Program-made: the position numbers and the translations under genes
Shown: positions 30,416 to 41,879 of the stretch, piece after piece
How the letters are laid out: each line of letters starts with the position of its first letter
Position numbering within the stretch: position 1 is the stretch's first letter
Assembly (NCBI RefSeq): GCF_963678635.1
Contig: NC_087071.1
Location: 32,042,141-32,106,140 of the forward strand
Direction: 5' to 3'
Source of the DNA: Symsagittifera roscoffensis
Taxonomy: Eukaryota; Xenacoelomorpha; Acoela; Convolutidae
Length of the DNA: 64,000 nucleotides
The notes under the pieces: generated by a model
Databases searched by the model: none
The model's input: the letters and a program-made list of their open reading frames with translations, nothing else
What the model was told of the DNA's origin: nothing

Positions 30416-30722
30416 TCGCCCGGAAGTACATATTGACGGAAAAAAAGCAAGATTGTGAAACGATTGGCTAGCGTCTAACCACCGCTCTATTTGCTTTTAA
30501 CCGTCTTTGCCAAAGCCAGTTGTTGGTGTCGTCCTTTTAACATCGAGTCGAAAAAATCGTTACTGTTTCAGGCTATCGGCCAGAACGCTCAGATTAACTT
30601 AGTTACGTGCAGAAATAGTGAGCTCATGGCTGTGTCTAAATATCCACAGTCACTCCTAAAATTGGGCTACTACTTATTTTTTATATTACTTTTGTTTATG
30701 TTCAGTAGATAAAAATCATCAT
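30416..30722 (-). mobile_element. Inverted LTR fragment of the same family
   Basis: CGCCCGGAAGTACATATTGAC through CAGTAGATAAAAATCATCAT is the reverse complement of the last 300 bp of the LTR at 29870-30169, with many differences. Confidence 0.75.
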
Positions 30723-31039
30723 AGAAATTTTTGCTAAAAACTAAATTTCAAACGTTTTCGCAACTCTGTGCATCGTCAGGATTTTTACAATAAACTAATC
30801 TAAATGACAATAAACCCTCATCTTAAAAATGTTATTCACCATAAATCACATTCATTTTGGTTCTAAACCATCATAATAAAAAATGCCAATCACAGTTGAC
30901 CTCTAAATTACTATTAAGATTAAAATACTTTCAAACTCTAAAATAAAATAAACAGACTTAAAATAATTTGTCTGGAAGTTTCTGAGTCGTAATTTCAATT
31001 TAGACATGTATGTTTTAAGTAAAAAACCAAAAATAATTT
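30723..31039 (-). other. Probable 3' UTR of the Penelope-like element
   Basis: AT-rich, directly downstream of the GIY-YIG remnant on the minus strand; no other feature seen. Confidence 0.4.
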
Positions 31040-33560
31040 GGGACCAAATTTTCAGTGTTATCTCCCTGCTCCTAAACTCATCGCGTGTGTTCAAGCCCGT
31101 TTCTCTTTCCTTATATGTATTGCCTCTAGTGTTAACAATTTCGTTTGGTTGTTTGACCTATCTATAATTTCCCAACTAAGATCAGCGCTATTTTCCTCAA
31201 GTTGACATTGCTGGAGTTGGAGGCCTACCGGTGAGTCTGTTTTCTTATGTCCTCACTTCTAGTGGTGAAATGTCGAACAGTTTGTCCGACATAGGTGGAA
31301 GTGCATCCACTACATGACAGTTGATAAACCACTCTTGACGTGATGTCATTAGAAAATGCTGACTTCAGTGATGGTAAACACGACTCTAGTTTTCTTGTGG
31401 TGAAAACCACTTGAACGTTAGTTAATTTTTGTAACTTGTTTCCAAAATATTGTCTCTGGTAACCTCTATATTGCACCATCAGCATTTTGGGGCTTCACAT
31501 CCTTTGGTGATTGAGTTGACAAACACCTCTCACTAACCAGGGGCTTGCCGTCACCCTCGATGATTTTGCACAAGGCGTCTGAAGCCACCTTTGCGGACCA
31601 TTTTTCAGGGTACTGATTTGTCAACTATTGCATCCTATTAGTTTCCATAGCCTTATCAAATTGCCCCCAGCTAGATGTACTCCCAAAAAACCTTTTGTAC
31701 AGTGCCTTGGATAACACTACGCTTATACTGAGTTGGTTAGCAGCTTCTATAGTTCAGTATAGTCCCTGTATTTTTTGGTTTTTGATACCAAATGCAAGTT
31801 ACACCCCGACCCTGCGATACATTTATGTTCAAATCCAGGAACTGCAAATTCCCCTCCGAATTAGTTTTCTCTAGAGCGAATTATTTGGATGAAGAGAATT
31901 GGCGGCATCGAGAAGACAACTCGGCTCCCCTCTGACTGTTCTAACAATGTCATCCACATACCTGAGGAACAATTTTACCTGGGGAGTATCTTCTCCTTGT
32001 TCTTAGCGCGGCAGCAGCTTTTACAGTACCAGACTATCTCGGTTAATGATGCGTATTCGTCATCGGGTGTTATTCCGAATTTTATATGATACCAGTTCTG
32101 GCATCTCTCGCATTCAACCCCCCTTTGATCTATATGTGATTTTCCAGCTGCAACATGGGCACGAGCCGTTTTTGTCATTAATTTGCTTTCCCACCGGTAT
32201 TTCCTGTCTTAGAGCAAAATCGTACTTTTCAGCCATAAGTTTGCCAGAATTAACGCGAGGGACGCACCCATTGCTAAACCATCAACTTGTACATAGCATG
32301 AGTCATTACACTTGAAATATACTTTACTGACCGCCAGATTCAAAAGCCTTTTCATGGTTGCTCTTTGAATTTCAGGAGGAGACTCCTGGCTGTACAGCTT
32401 CTGTAAAGCAATTTCAATTGCCTCCTTCAGGGGAACGTTGGTGTACAAACTTTTCAAATCAAGAGATATTATGGTTTCATTCGGATCCAGGGCAATGTTA
32501 TCATTTGTTTCTTTGGCCTGTTTAATATTGATTTCTATATTGGCTCCATCGATGTTGTCAAAAAACTTTGCGAGCATTTTGTTAAAATTTTTATACGAGC
32601 TACCTGGAAGTGATAGTACTGATCGTAGGGATGTCTCAGCCTTGTGTACCTTAGCTAAACCGTACAAACGAGCGGGTTGCCCCCCTGTTGACCTCACCTT
32701 AGAACATAACTGATCACTTATCTCGTCTCCTTTGTTCATGGCTATTAATTCTTTGTTAAGTTCCTTCTCAATTTTCAATATAACCTCATCAGTGATTGCA
32801 TCTTTTGTCACAAACGGAGCAGATTGCAACAAGGATTCCAGCTTTGACTCATACGTTTGTTTCCTCATTATGCAACAACCAACCCCCTTACCAAAAGGCA
32901 TAGCCAGCAACCCTTTATCTTTGAGATATTTCCTCGTTTTTTCAACGGCTTTGTCTTTTGGGGTTTGCCTTACGTTTTTTGCATATGCTTTTGCCGCGGC
33001 TTCTATTGCACATAACGTTTCACCAAATGTTTTTTGATTTTTCAATTGCGAGAGGAAAATGTCGATATCCGCCAAAAAGTATGTTTCGTTAATTTTGTCT
33101 CTAATGGGATGCTTCGGGCCCATTGATAGCACTTCATATACCCATCCAGGCAGTTCAATGTTATCAAGTACCATAACTGATCGCTCGTTTCTCCCCGCAA
33201 GAGGTTTATCTTGTCTCTCGGTCAGTTTTTCTAACTTTTTTCTATGTTTTTTTGATGTTGTCTTCAAGCTTGCCTCAACTTGACGCCTCACGAAGCGGAA
33301 AATGGATGACCACCACTGTTCGTAAATTTCTTTTTGCACCAGTGATCATGCTTTCACTAGCATCTCCTCGTACCTTTTCCTATCCTCATTTGCCCTAGAA
33401 GTTTCAGTCCTTAGTAGTTTCAATTGAAAGTTATGCACAGCTTAATCCGAAAAAAAACCGTTCTCGGGGACCCTAAACTTCGAAAAGTCCGGTATTAGAT
33501 CGTTTTTCAGACATTTTTTCAGAAACTTCAGTCCATGTACAGATACTTTTAGAGACCGGG
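31040..33560 (-). pseudogene. Penelope-like element: RT with internal PHD-like finger and GIY-YIG endonuclease, decayed
   Basis: Read 5' to 3' on the minus strand: an N-terminal cap (about 33540-33350, two stops); then a 376-codon frame (33339-32209) with the Penelope RT signatures RLYGLAKVHKAETSLRSVLS, SLDLKSLYTNVPLKEAIEIA and YVQVDGLAMGASLALILANL; a zinc finger of PHD type (CERCQNWYH, ending WYCKSCC, about 32120-32000); the RT catalytic box RYVDDIVRT at about 31945-31965; and a GIY-YIG domain (VVYQLSCSGCTSTYVGQTVR near 31265-31335, ending NTRDEFRSREITLKI near 31045-31095). Penelope elements insert by target-primed reverse transcription with the GIY-YIG nuclease; a finger between RT motifs is known in some animal lineages. 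Several stops and frameshifts make this copy inactive. Confidence 0.85.
31975..32178 (-). other. PHD-like zinc finger inserted between RT motifs of the Penelope element
   Basis: RGVECERCQNWYHIKFG, then about 15 residues and WYCKSCC, gives Cys-x2-Cys, Trp-Tyr-His and Cys-x2-Cys of a partial PHD finger. It sits after the LANLWLK block and just before the YVDD box. An upstream CPCC pair is read in another frame, so a frameshift separates it. Confidence 0.7.
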
Positions 33561-33569
33561 CTAAGAAGA
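33340..33569 (-). other. Boundary of Penelope-like element and copy A
   Basis: 33350-33545 still reads as the Penelope N-terminal cap on the minus strand (LKFLKKCLKNDLIPDFSKFR; AVHNFQLKLLRTETSRANED) with two stops. The switch to copy A coding sequence occurs at about 33560-33640; no target duplication could be resolved. Confidence 0.5.
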
Positions 33570-36500
33570 AGGGAGGAATCGTTGATGGACCAAAGGTGAA
33601 TTGCCCCTCTCCAGCAGATCCAACTCAAGGAAATTTATATGCTTTGGAAAAGGCCAATCAATTACAGACCTCTCAAGGAGCTGGGAAGTCCAGGCCTCAT
33701 AAGGGAGCCACCCAAGCATCGGACTAGTAAAGCCAGGATCAGAGTGGCGATCCCCGCGCAGCTTAGGGTGGTGGAAAAGGGACTTCCTGATACAGCCTAC
33801 ATGGGTGCGAAACTTGCGGAGGACCCAAGGTACTGGAGATCCTGTGGAACTTCACGGCTGGCCAAGAAGTTAGCAGTTTATGATCGGTCGGATCCTGGAG
33901 CGGCAAGAGCGATCATTGTAGCGGGGTCGGACTTTGAGGGGACGTCACCGAAGTTGTTTTGGCCAGAAAACTTGGTGTACCTACTACCAGGGGCGCAGTT
34001 GAATCAAATGTTGACCCTGATCGTAGCGATAAAGTCAGAGACACAGTGTGAACCGGAGCTTTTATTGTTCGCGGGAATGAATGATCACCTGCACGCTGCG
34101 GGTCTGCTTGAGCCTCTGAGAAGTGGGGAGCCTACAACAAAGAAGATCTGGGAGGCGATTCAGACGCTGTTTGCAGCAATGAAAGAAGTGCAGGAACTGG
34201 TGACATCCCGGTTGCGATCGAAGACAAGAGTGGTATTTGGGTCATCACCGGGTTACGCAAGTACGCCACCTGCTTTACATTTTTGTTTACGCCATGTTGG
34301 TTCTGATTGCAGAGGGAAACGGAAGGCGGATGCTGATGGCGGCCCCAAAACGTGAGCTAGAACCGGTGAACTTGAGACTCTTGAAGTCGGAAATGGCGGC
34401 GGCGTGGGCGGATGTGTCCCACGCTCTAAGGGGCTTTCACGAGCTTGCGGACATCCTGATCGTCTTGGACGAGGTCCTTTGTCTGGAGGTGTCGAACCCT
34501 GCCCGGCAACTGAAGTTCAACCCGGAAGTGGGGGATGACCATCCTGTAACAACTCATCTGACAGCCAGCCTGGGGTTCTGGAGTATAGAGCCGACGATCA
34601 CGAGTTCCACTAGCAAGACGAGGGGGCCACACAGCGACAGAAAGAATGTAGCGGCAGCCGAAAAACAAGTGTTTAGAAGCATATATGTTTAGCAGAGGTG
34701 CGGCGACGCTCCGAATTGACAGATACTTGACCCTAATACTCCTGACACATGGAGAACTGACTACATTTCATCGACTGATGAAGTATGGGGAACCTCTAAC
34801 GGTGAGGATGCCCCACCCGAGTCCAGATACTTATTCCTACAAGTGTGCTGTTGGACAGGCATTTGACAGGCAAAGAGAGAAGCGCAAAGACTAGAAAGAA
34901 GTGAGGGAGGCGAATGGAAGAATACCTCTCCTGACCGATTTATGCTTGGCCGTGAGATCTGATCCCGTGGGGATGCTCAGGCGACTGGGAGGTGGTGACC
35001 TGTGTTTATGGGCCAGCCGTGACGTAAGCTTTCCGGGATCCGCTTGTGGCAGCGTACCGACATTCGGTGGTGCACGTGAGCCTGATCAGCGTTCTGGATG
35101 GTACGGCACTGAATTGGTGCCGACAAGAAGACTTGAGAGCGCGAATGATTGAAACAGTACTCGTCGGGAAGATAAAGGACCCAGAGCTGATAGTGTCAAC
35201 TTCAGGGGTCAACTGCAATGCAGGATGAGGGAAAGCGATAAGGTCTCATCGAAGTCTACTCAAAATTCTGGAACTTGAACCCAATAGCAAAAGACACGAG
35301 GGAAGTCTTGAGGATCCCAGCCTGGACGAAGTGCTTCGAGTTTACAAAGAGGGAGCTGGAGACAATACTTGAGCTGGACGTGTTGCCCGCCGCGAATCCT
35401 GAGTTCCCGATGTTGAGGCGGATGAAGATGGGGATGAATAGCTCAATGGTAGTCCATTCATTACACGCGAGAGCGACAGTGGACCAGCAGCAAAAGAAAT
35501 TTACGGAAAGCTGGGACCACTTGTTCATCGAGTATTCGGCAGCAGTGTACTTCCATAACTGTGAAACCAAGATAAGTTCGGGTACCACGCAAGCACAGAA
35601 GATGCGGGGTTCGATGCCTCCAAAGTACGAGATTCGGGTAGTTCTGAAAACTTTTGAGAAGGCAGCGCTCGAAAGCAAGCTGTCCATCTATGATGACGGG
35701 AGGGTGATCGTAGAGAAAGGTCACCTAGCCCTGAAGGACGAAATGAAACTTGGAACGAGAAAATATCGGGCACCTAATGGATTACAAGAAGTAGAGTTGC
35801 AAAAGGAGGGATGGAAGCTGGACGCGCAGGAGTTCTATACGTGCCCCTCACTGAATATAAGACAGCAGATCCGACGACACCTTCACCCCTGTTAGTGGGA
35901 ACCCCAGGAGAGAGAAGAAACCTTCCAATGAAGAACAGATTCACTGACGCGCTAGAGAGGGATCAGCCGGAGTCAGGAGAGGGGGAGAGCATGGACGAAA
36001 CCCTCAGCGAAGCTCGAGAGGAAATGGAAGCGGGGAATACGCGCGACGGAGCGGCAACGAAGAGAGATTTCAGCCCCGGCACCACACGTAAGCTACTACA
36101 AGATCTGAGTGGGGTCGACTGGGCAAACACGGCCACCTCACCTTTGGGGTCTCCACAGAAGTATCTTGAGCTGCCACTAACGAGTGAACCATCCAACATC
36201 GGAATGGTGCTCCTGACCGATGAAGCAAGGGAGGAGAATAAATTTGAAGGCAACAATGAGATGTTCTTGAGAACGTTGGACGAGGAGGCGTGACAAAGTT
36301 TCCTGAGTGAGTTCAACCAGAGGGTGGAAGACAAAGTTAAAGTAGACGACTTCAAGGAAGAACTGTGGAGCACGGTAGTGAAGTTTGGAGATCCAGTCGT
36401 GATCGGCACTGGACTGGATAAGAAAGGGAGGAAAGGGCTGCTCGAGAAAATGATTGGCTCGAGGAAGCAGAAGCAGGACACCTGGCCCAACCCATGTAAA

Positions 36501-37680
36501 GATATCTCTACTCTAAACAAAAAAACTGATGATAAAAAATAAGTGTCTAAGTGGATGATAAAAATAAGACTAGTAATATCATTAAAGATACTAATATTCT
36601 TAAGGCTAGAAAAGGGGGAGGCAAGAGTCGGAAAAGAGGGAACTGAACAAAGAAGTCGAGTCGGTGTTGGTGGTGGCAACGCCCCCAAGCAAAGGAATAA
36701 GGTCTAGGAAAAGGAAACGGGAGACAGAAGAGGCGAGTCCTTCGGCGGATGCAGTTTCAGAGAAGATCTAAAATAGACAGCTCCCATGATTGTAGCACGA
36801 GGAAAAACAGCGTCCTACAACAGCAGCTCAGCACCCAGTAGGGTAGCCGAGGTGCTGCGGGAAATGGAAGCCTCGACGACTCCTGGAACGGAGGATGACT
36901 TCAAAGCCCAAAAGGCAAACGCGAAGAGGGGTTCGACTAGTGCACAAACGTGGGAAGTGGACATCCGCAAGGAGTGGCTTTTGACGCAACACCATGCCAT
37001 TGGGAAGCAAGTGACATGAGATCCTCTGGAGAGAAATTCGACGAGAAATACCGCTCAGCCTTAGTGGATAGCTCTGGAGACCACGAAAGAACTGGAGAGT
37101 TGCCTGAAGAAGCTTGATCGCGGGCTACCCAGCAGAAGGCCCAAGTTAACAAGCAAGAGTTGGGAGACCAGCTGGGGCGGTCTTGGGAGAACCTGCTGCT
37201 TGAGTACTTTGAAGATGCGATGAGGGCACCGTCGTCGACATTGCCCTCATCGCATCTTCAAAGCACTCAAGCAGCAGGTTCTCCCAAGACCGCCCCAGCT
37301 GGTCTCCCAACTCTTGCTTGTTAACTTCGGCCTTCTGCTGGGTAGCCCGCGATCAAGCTTCTTCAGGCAACTCTCCAGTTCTTTCGTGGTCTCCAGAGCT
37401 ATCCATGGCGAATCATTTTGTCAGAACGGCAGGACAGTTGATGTTCACATGGAGTTTGCGGGAGTGGCTTAAGAGGCGTTGACCTCGCACGACAAACTTA
37501 AACGGGGCGACAAGGGTCCGCAGGTGTACCAAATGCTGGTGCAACATGTTGCTCGAGACAACTTGGGATTGAGCCTAGCGAGAAAAAAAGATGCCACTTG
37601 TTTCTTGAGGTGGATCATGTCAATAACCGACTCATGTGATGAAGAAAACATCACCACAAAGCTACGTAAGGGATGTGATT
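33570..37680 (+). pseudogene. Copy A: broken, divergent relative of the giant element's downstream polyprotein
   Basis: Consecutive frames parallel copy C's SGNH-containing frame and then its 1633-codon frame, but at clearly lower identity than copy B. 33639-34355 carries the second SGNH-like region (LLFAGMNDHLHAAGLLEPL, VVFGSSPGYA). 34237-34692 continues it without a break into MAAAWADVSHALRGFHELAD, the counterpart of the start of copy C's 1633 frame. IPLLTDLCLAVRSDP (34920), NWCRQEDLR (35110), a Glu-rich segment at 35930-36290, FKEELWSTVVKFGDP (36350), EYFEDAMRA (37200) and KKDATCFLRWIMS (37590) follow in the same order as in C. Many stops and frameshifts, plus an inverted duplication at 37065-37407. 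Its pol part is absent. Confidence 0.75.
37065..37407. repeat. Long inverted repeat (about 165-bp arms, 13-bp spacer) in copy A
   Basis: 37065-37228 and 37242-37407 are near-perfect reverse complements, both containing CTTGATCGCGGGCTACCCAG or its complement. The left arm is the native coding sequence (it ends in EYFEDAMRA); the right arm is an inverted extra copy. Confidence 0.92.
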
Positions 37681-37740
37681 AGACTTCAAACAGAATTAAA
37701 CGACTTGTGTAGACGGAACACTCAGCAGGCACAGGCAAGG

Positions 37741-39232
37741 CAGAGGATACATTCGATATTACAAAACATTCGAAAAAGTGGAGGGGACCCTTCATGATTA
37801 CGAAAGTGCACCAGGAGGGACGCTTTTATAGACTGAGTACTGGCCGAGCCGCTCACTACGAGAACATTAAGCCACACAACCCATCGACAGAAGACTGGTG
37901 TATACCTGCAGACATGGAAGAGGGGGATTAGCTGATGATGGAACCTGCTTGTGAGGTCAACGAGAAGGGCACCAGGGAAAAGAACGATGGAAATGAGGTC
38001 GTAGAGGAAGGATCAAGTCCACCACTGGACCTGGATCCCAACGAGGTGACTGAAGCAGATGAAGAAACCTTACCCTACGCGGAGGAGGACTGGCAAGACC
38101 CCGAACAAATGGAGGTCCCCAAGAATTTGGAACAATATCTCCTGTTTACGATACAGACTCGACAGAGTGACAGGACAACACTCACCAAGAAATATAATCC
38201 TTATGGAGATGACTTCCTAGTGGACAGGATAGATCTGAAGAAGATATTGGAAGAAGTGGTGGGTCTAGAAGGAATAACCGTGTCGCAAAACATCGACATA
38301 GTCGACGATCACGACGAGGAGTGCGTCGATGACCGGTCCAAGTCCGAGGTAGAAATCGACGATTAGTAACAGCAATACTATGAACAAGACTTGACGAATC
38401 TGCGTGTCTTGGAATGGCTGAACGAAATGACGTCGGACCCAGTTGAGACCAGTGTCACGATTCAAGATGTATATCGTGAAAGCATGAAATACATAAAAAC
38501 CGAAATGGATGATCCTTCCTGGGCTGCCCAGGAAGGGCAATTAATCATTCCTGCTTCCAACCCCGATTTAATATCCGGTATGCGATTGACGGGGACGTCG
38601 ATGGATATTTTCGTCCGGGGATTGGGGGTAGGACTTACCCACACAGAAAAATTATTTAAAAAAAATTAAGAATAGCAAGAGAGACAGCTGATCTAGAAGC
38701 AGAAACAGGCGAGGACCCTTAGAAACCGGACATAGGGAGAGTAGTTGAGTCATATTTTAGCTTACCAAATGAATACTCAAGTAGCATCATACTGACAGAT
38801 ACCGATTTTATACTCACAAACAGAACATGTGCGATAGCGATCACAGCAGACATGAGTTTTAAGACAGCGTTAGCAGCGGATTTTAAGAGAGAATATAAAA
38901 ACATAGAACTCCTTTGGAAGCAAAGACCAGGAGTAGGAGGCGTAGCAGCTTTGCCTCCGGCGGCGTCACAGATACCGGGAAAGTACTTATCCTTCTTGGT
39001 GACGAGGGCGACGCAGTAGCGGCACGTGAACCCGGAAAACCTAGTCTTGTCCTTGACGAGATTTAGAGACTTCCTTGTGGAAAGGGAAGTATATGAACTC
39101 TTGCTTCCAGTATACGATCCGAACAGAGGACGACTGCATCCACGGGAGCTGTATGCACTGATACACGTAATCTTCTCTGAAATTAATATACAAGTATACT
39201 TACATAAGAAATTTTATTCAAGTATAGACTGA
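37741..39232 (+). pseudogene. Copy B pol C-terminus: integrase GPF module, acidic linker and macro domain
   Basis: Starts inside the integrase C-terminal module (KWRGPFMITKV, RFYRLSTGRAAHYENIKPHN), then an acidic linker rich in Asp/Glu, then the OARD1/Poa1p-like macro domain (CAIAITADMSFKTALAADFK; FLVTRAT; LLPVYDPNRGRLHPREL; VIFSEINIQVYLHKKFY). Stops interrupt it at about 37930, 38364, 38667 and 38720, and one inside the macro domain near 39017. Everything upstream (protease, RT, RNase H) is missing. Very similar to 58252-59720 of copy C. Confidence 0.8.
38514..38536. repeat. 23-bp palindrome conserved in copies B and C
   Basis: CCTTCCTGGGC, one base, GCCCAGGAAGG. The same palindrome is at 58949-58971 in copy C. 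It encodes PSWAAQEG in both. Confidence 0.9.
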
Positions 39233-39613
39233 GTTTAGGTTGCATGCAGGAAGGCGTCATACTAAATGTGTGTTGTGTGTGTTATGTTATTTTACGTTTT
39301 ATGTTATTAAGACCCTGGGTAAAAAGGAATTAGTGACCATGAATAACCAAATGACGATCTTAGGAAAAGATCCAAAGTTTGGACTGTCCATTCTTAGGTC
39401 GAATTCCAAAGATTTTAGTAACAAACTAATTTTAATAAAAATTAGGAGATCAAAATCTTTTTATCCAACTGTTTCAAACAAATTTTAATATAAAATTGGA
39501 AAAAGGCGACACATGTGATATTCGTGACCTCTTTTCTAGATCCTGATTGATCATTTAATTATTCACTTGATTTCAATTCAACAAACTGATAATAGAATCG
39601 AATCTGAAGGAAC
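39233..39613 (+). other. Copy B spacer between pol and the SGNH frame
   Basis: AT-rich, non-coding, homologous to 57859-58251 of copy C. Shared blocks include TGTTATGTTATTTTACG, GGACTGTCCA and TAATTATTCACTTGA/TGATTGATCATTTAAT. See the copy C entry. Confidence 0.7.
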
Positions 39614-41864
39614 ATGGACAACTTCAACTTGAACAAATTGATGGAACTGGCAGAGGCATATAAGGGACCGATAGTAGATGCGATCTATCGTCGGCTGATG
39701 GATCGAGACTTCGCTCTGGAGGACCCAGAGGCAGTCATGTTGCTGACCGCCTTAAAAAACATCTTGGGGCATGATAACAGTGGGGCCGCCCCAGGGAAGT
39801 CTTATTGATGGCAGCATATGGACAAAGAGGAGTACTAGACCGCCCGAACCTGAGGGTAATGAGGTGGCGATACGGGGCTCTCTCAGGAAGTGACTTGGCG
39901 AACGAGCCTGGATTTGGAAGTTCCCGGACAAACCAACCAAGCGAGATGCCTCTGCCAACCAAGCCTAGGCGTGGTCTGAGAAGGATGCATCAGGAGATGA
40001 ACAGCGAGGCTGCCTCGTCTGGTTCACAACTGAGAGCAGCTGTGCCACCAACGAGGGCGAGAGTAGAGGTTCAGACGAATGAAACCATGCAAGATCTTAA
40101 CGGAACGATAGAAGAACTGGAGAAGACCAGAAGGGAGCTGGACGAAATGCCCAGTACAGAAGAAGATAGAGACATGTGGAAGAGACTGTTTGAAGATTGT
40201 AACAAGAAACAGGGTGAAGAAATAGAGCGCTTGAGGCGATAGTACAAAGAGCGATCTGAGCGGCTGGCGTTGACGACAGCCGTAGAAAAAGTGATACCTA
40301 CAAGGAATATTCTTCGTGGGCAGTCCCCGATGGAACTTTTGACGCCTCGCAAGTTGAGTCAAACGACGGAGACGCGACTCCCAGCTACAACTGGTCGAGT
40401 GACAATCTTGGACCCGAGTGACACCCTAGGTGACCCAGTCGTGGAGCAAACGGTGAGAAAATTTATAGAAACAGCTGGACGAATGGGCGCTAATAGGAAT
40501 GCGCCAGGTTCCGGGGTAACTGCACCCTATGGAACAATCGATGACAGGGGCAGAGTACAACTCTCCCAAGAGATGATGACGAGAACGGGATTTAGTGATA
40601 CAACGTTACGGACAAAGAGCTCTAATGTCCCAGACAGAAAGATACGGGAGATGCCGATGAATAAAATGTCCAGAGTGATTGACATGCACAAGACGAACCA
40701 GTTGAAGTATAGCTTAACAGGAGTTCTGGAAACGGATTCCCGAGCCTGCTTCAATCGATCCACTTGGAGCCCAGCAGTAAACATGCAGCAACCGCCATTT
40801 GGGACATCATATCTGATACTGGGTGACAGCTAAGTTAGAGTAATCCAGAATTTGAGGACCTCCTGGATCACTACGGTGATGGCCTTTGGAGATGCAACGA
40901 TAGCGCAGCTATTTTGGATGGTGGAGTTGATGAACCCAGGGAGGATACCTAACATATTGATCCTAATAGGGACGAACAAGTAATCAAGAGGCTCGGATGA
41001 GGAAGAGGCACAATGGGAGTCGATGATGGTATGCCTATTTACTACTTTCTGGCATAAAATCAAGTGCGCTGTACTGGTGTTGACGACAGCCGTACCCATG
41101 AGCACAAAAACGTTGACAGCGACAGGAAGAAGACATAATGAAGGAGTCATCAGGTGGAACAAAGCAATAAGGAATTAGGCAAAGCGGAATGCTGGACGGA
41201 TGATCCTTATGGACATTAAACACGAGCTGAGAGCTATGGATCAGGCCACACTAACCACCGATGGGATCCATTTTTATAGCATTGAAGGACAAGCCTGGTT
41301 GAACCGAGTCTTCCAAGAGCGACTGGATGAAATGGAAGTCGAGCTCTTTGACACGGGAGTGCTGAGGAAGGAAAAAATTACGAATGAGCCGACAATTTCA
41401 ACCTTTGTGCCCCCAACTTAGAAACACGTTTGGAAACGTCCAAGCCATGACCTACAGGCCGCAAAGCTCTAGCGAGCCAGGGCAAAGGACAAATGTACAA
41501 GATCGATTGGGGGAGGCGCCAATGAGAAGAACCGTCCATACAGGACGAAGATTAGGACCTGTCAATCCGAACGTGGAGACGACCAGCACTTCGAAATCAG
41601 AGACAAGATCAGAGACTACGGGTACCACCGAGAGGAGCGACGTCCAGACAGGAGCCTTTTGATGTTGTCGAGGCCCATATCTTCTCCCTGGAACGTGTAC
41701 AAACAGGAACTGATGAATTTGAATCTTCAGACAGTGAGATTTGCAGCAGATGACATGAGGATGTTAAATGGAGCGACAGTTTCCGTCAACGGACGGTATT
41801 CAATAACAGGCGTGGACTGGCTGATAGCGGCTGGCATAAACTTCAGCTCTTGGAGTCCCTGAAT
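39614..41864 (+). pseudogene. Copy B SGNH-hydrolase frame, broken and truncated
   Basis: Parallels copy C from MDNFNLNKLMELAEAYKGPI on. The block I motif YLILGDS is followed at once by a TAA (about 40830), and block III reads GTNK then a stop instead of GTND (about 40972), so the esterase would be dead. Block V, TDGIHFYSIEGQAWLN, is intact near 41258-41305. A frameshift lies near 39805 and a stop at 40240. After ITGVDWLIAAGINFSS (41850) about 2.25 kb present in copy C are deleted, joining directly to the middle of the next frame at 41880. Confidence 0.8.
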
Positions 41865-41879
41865 TCCCTCTGATAAGAA

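Noticed and set aside
35963-36688. 241-codon minus-strand frame opposite copy A
   Set aside because: Serine/leucine-rich mirror of an acidic, low-complexity coding region; not conserved in the equivalent place of copies B and C.
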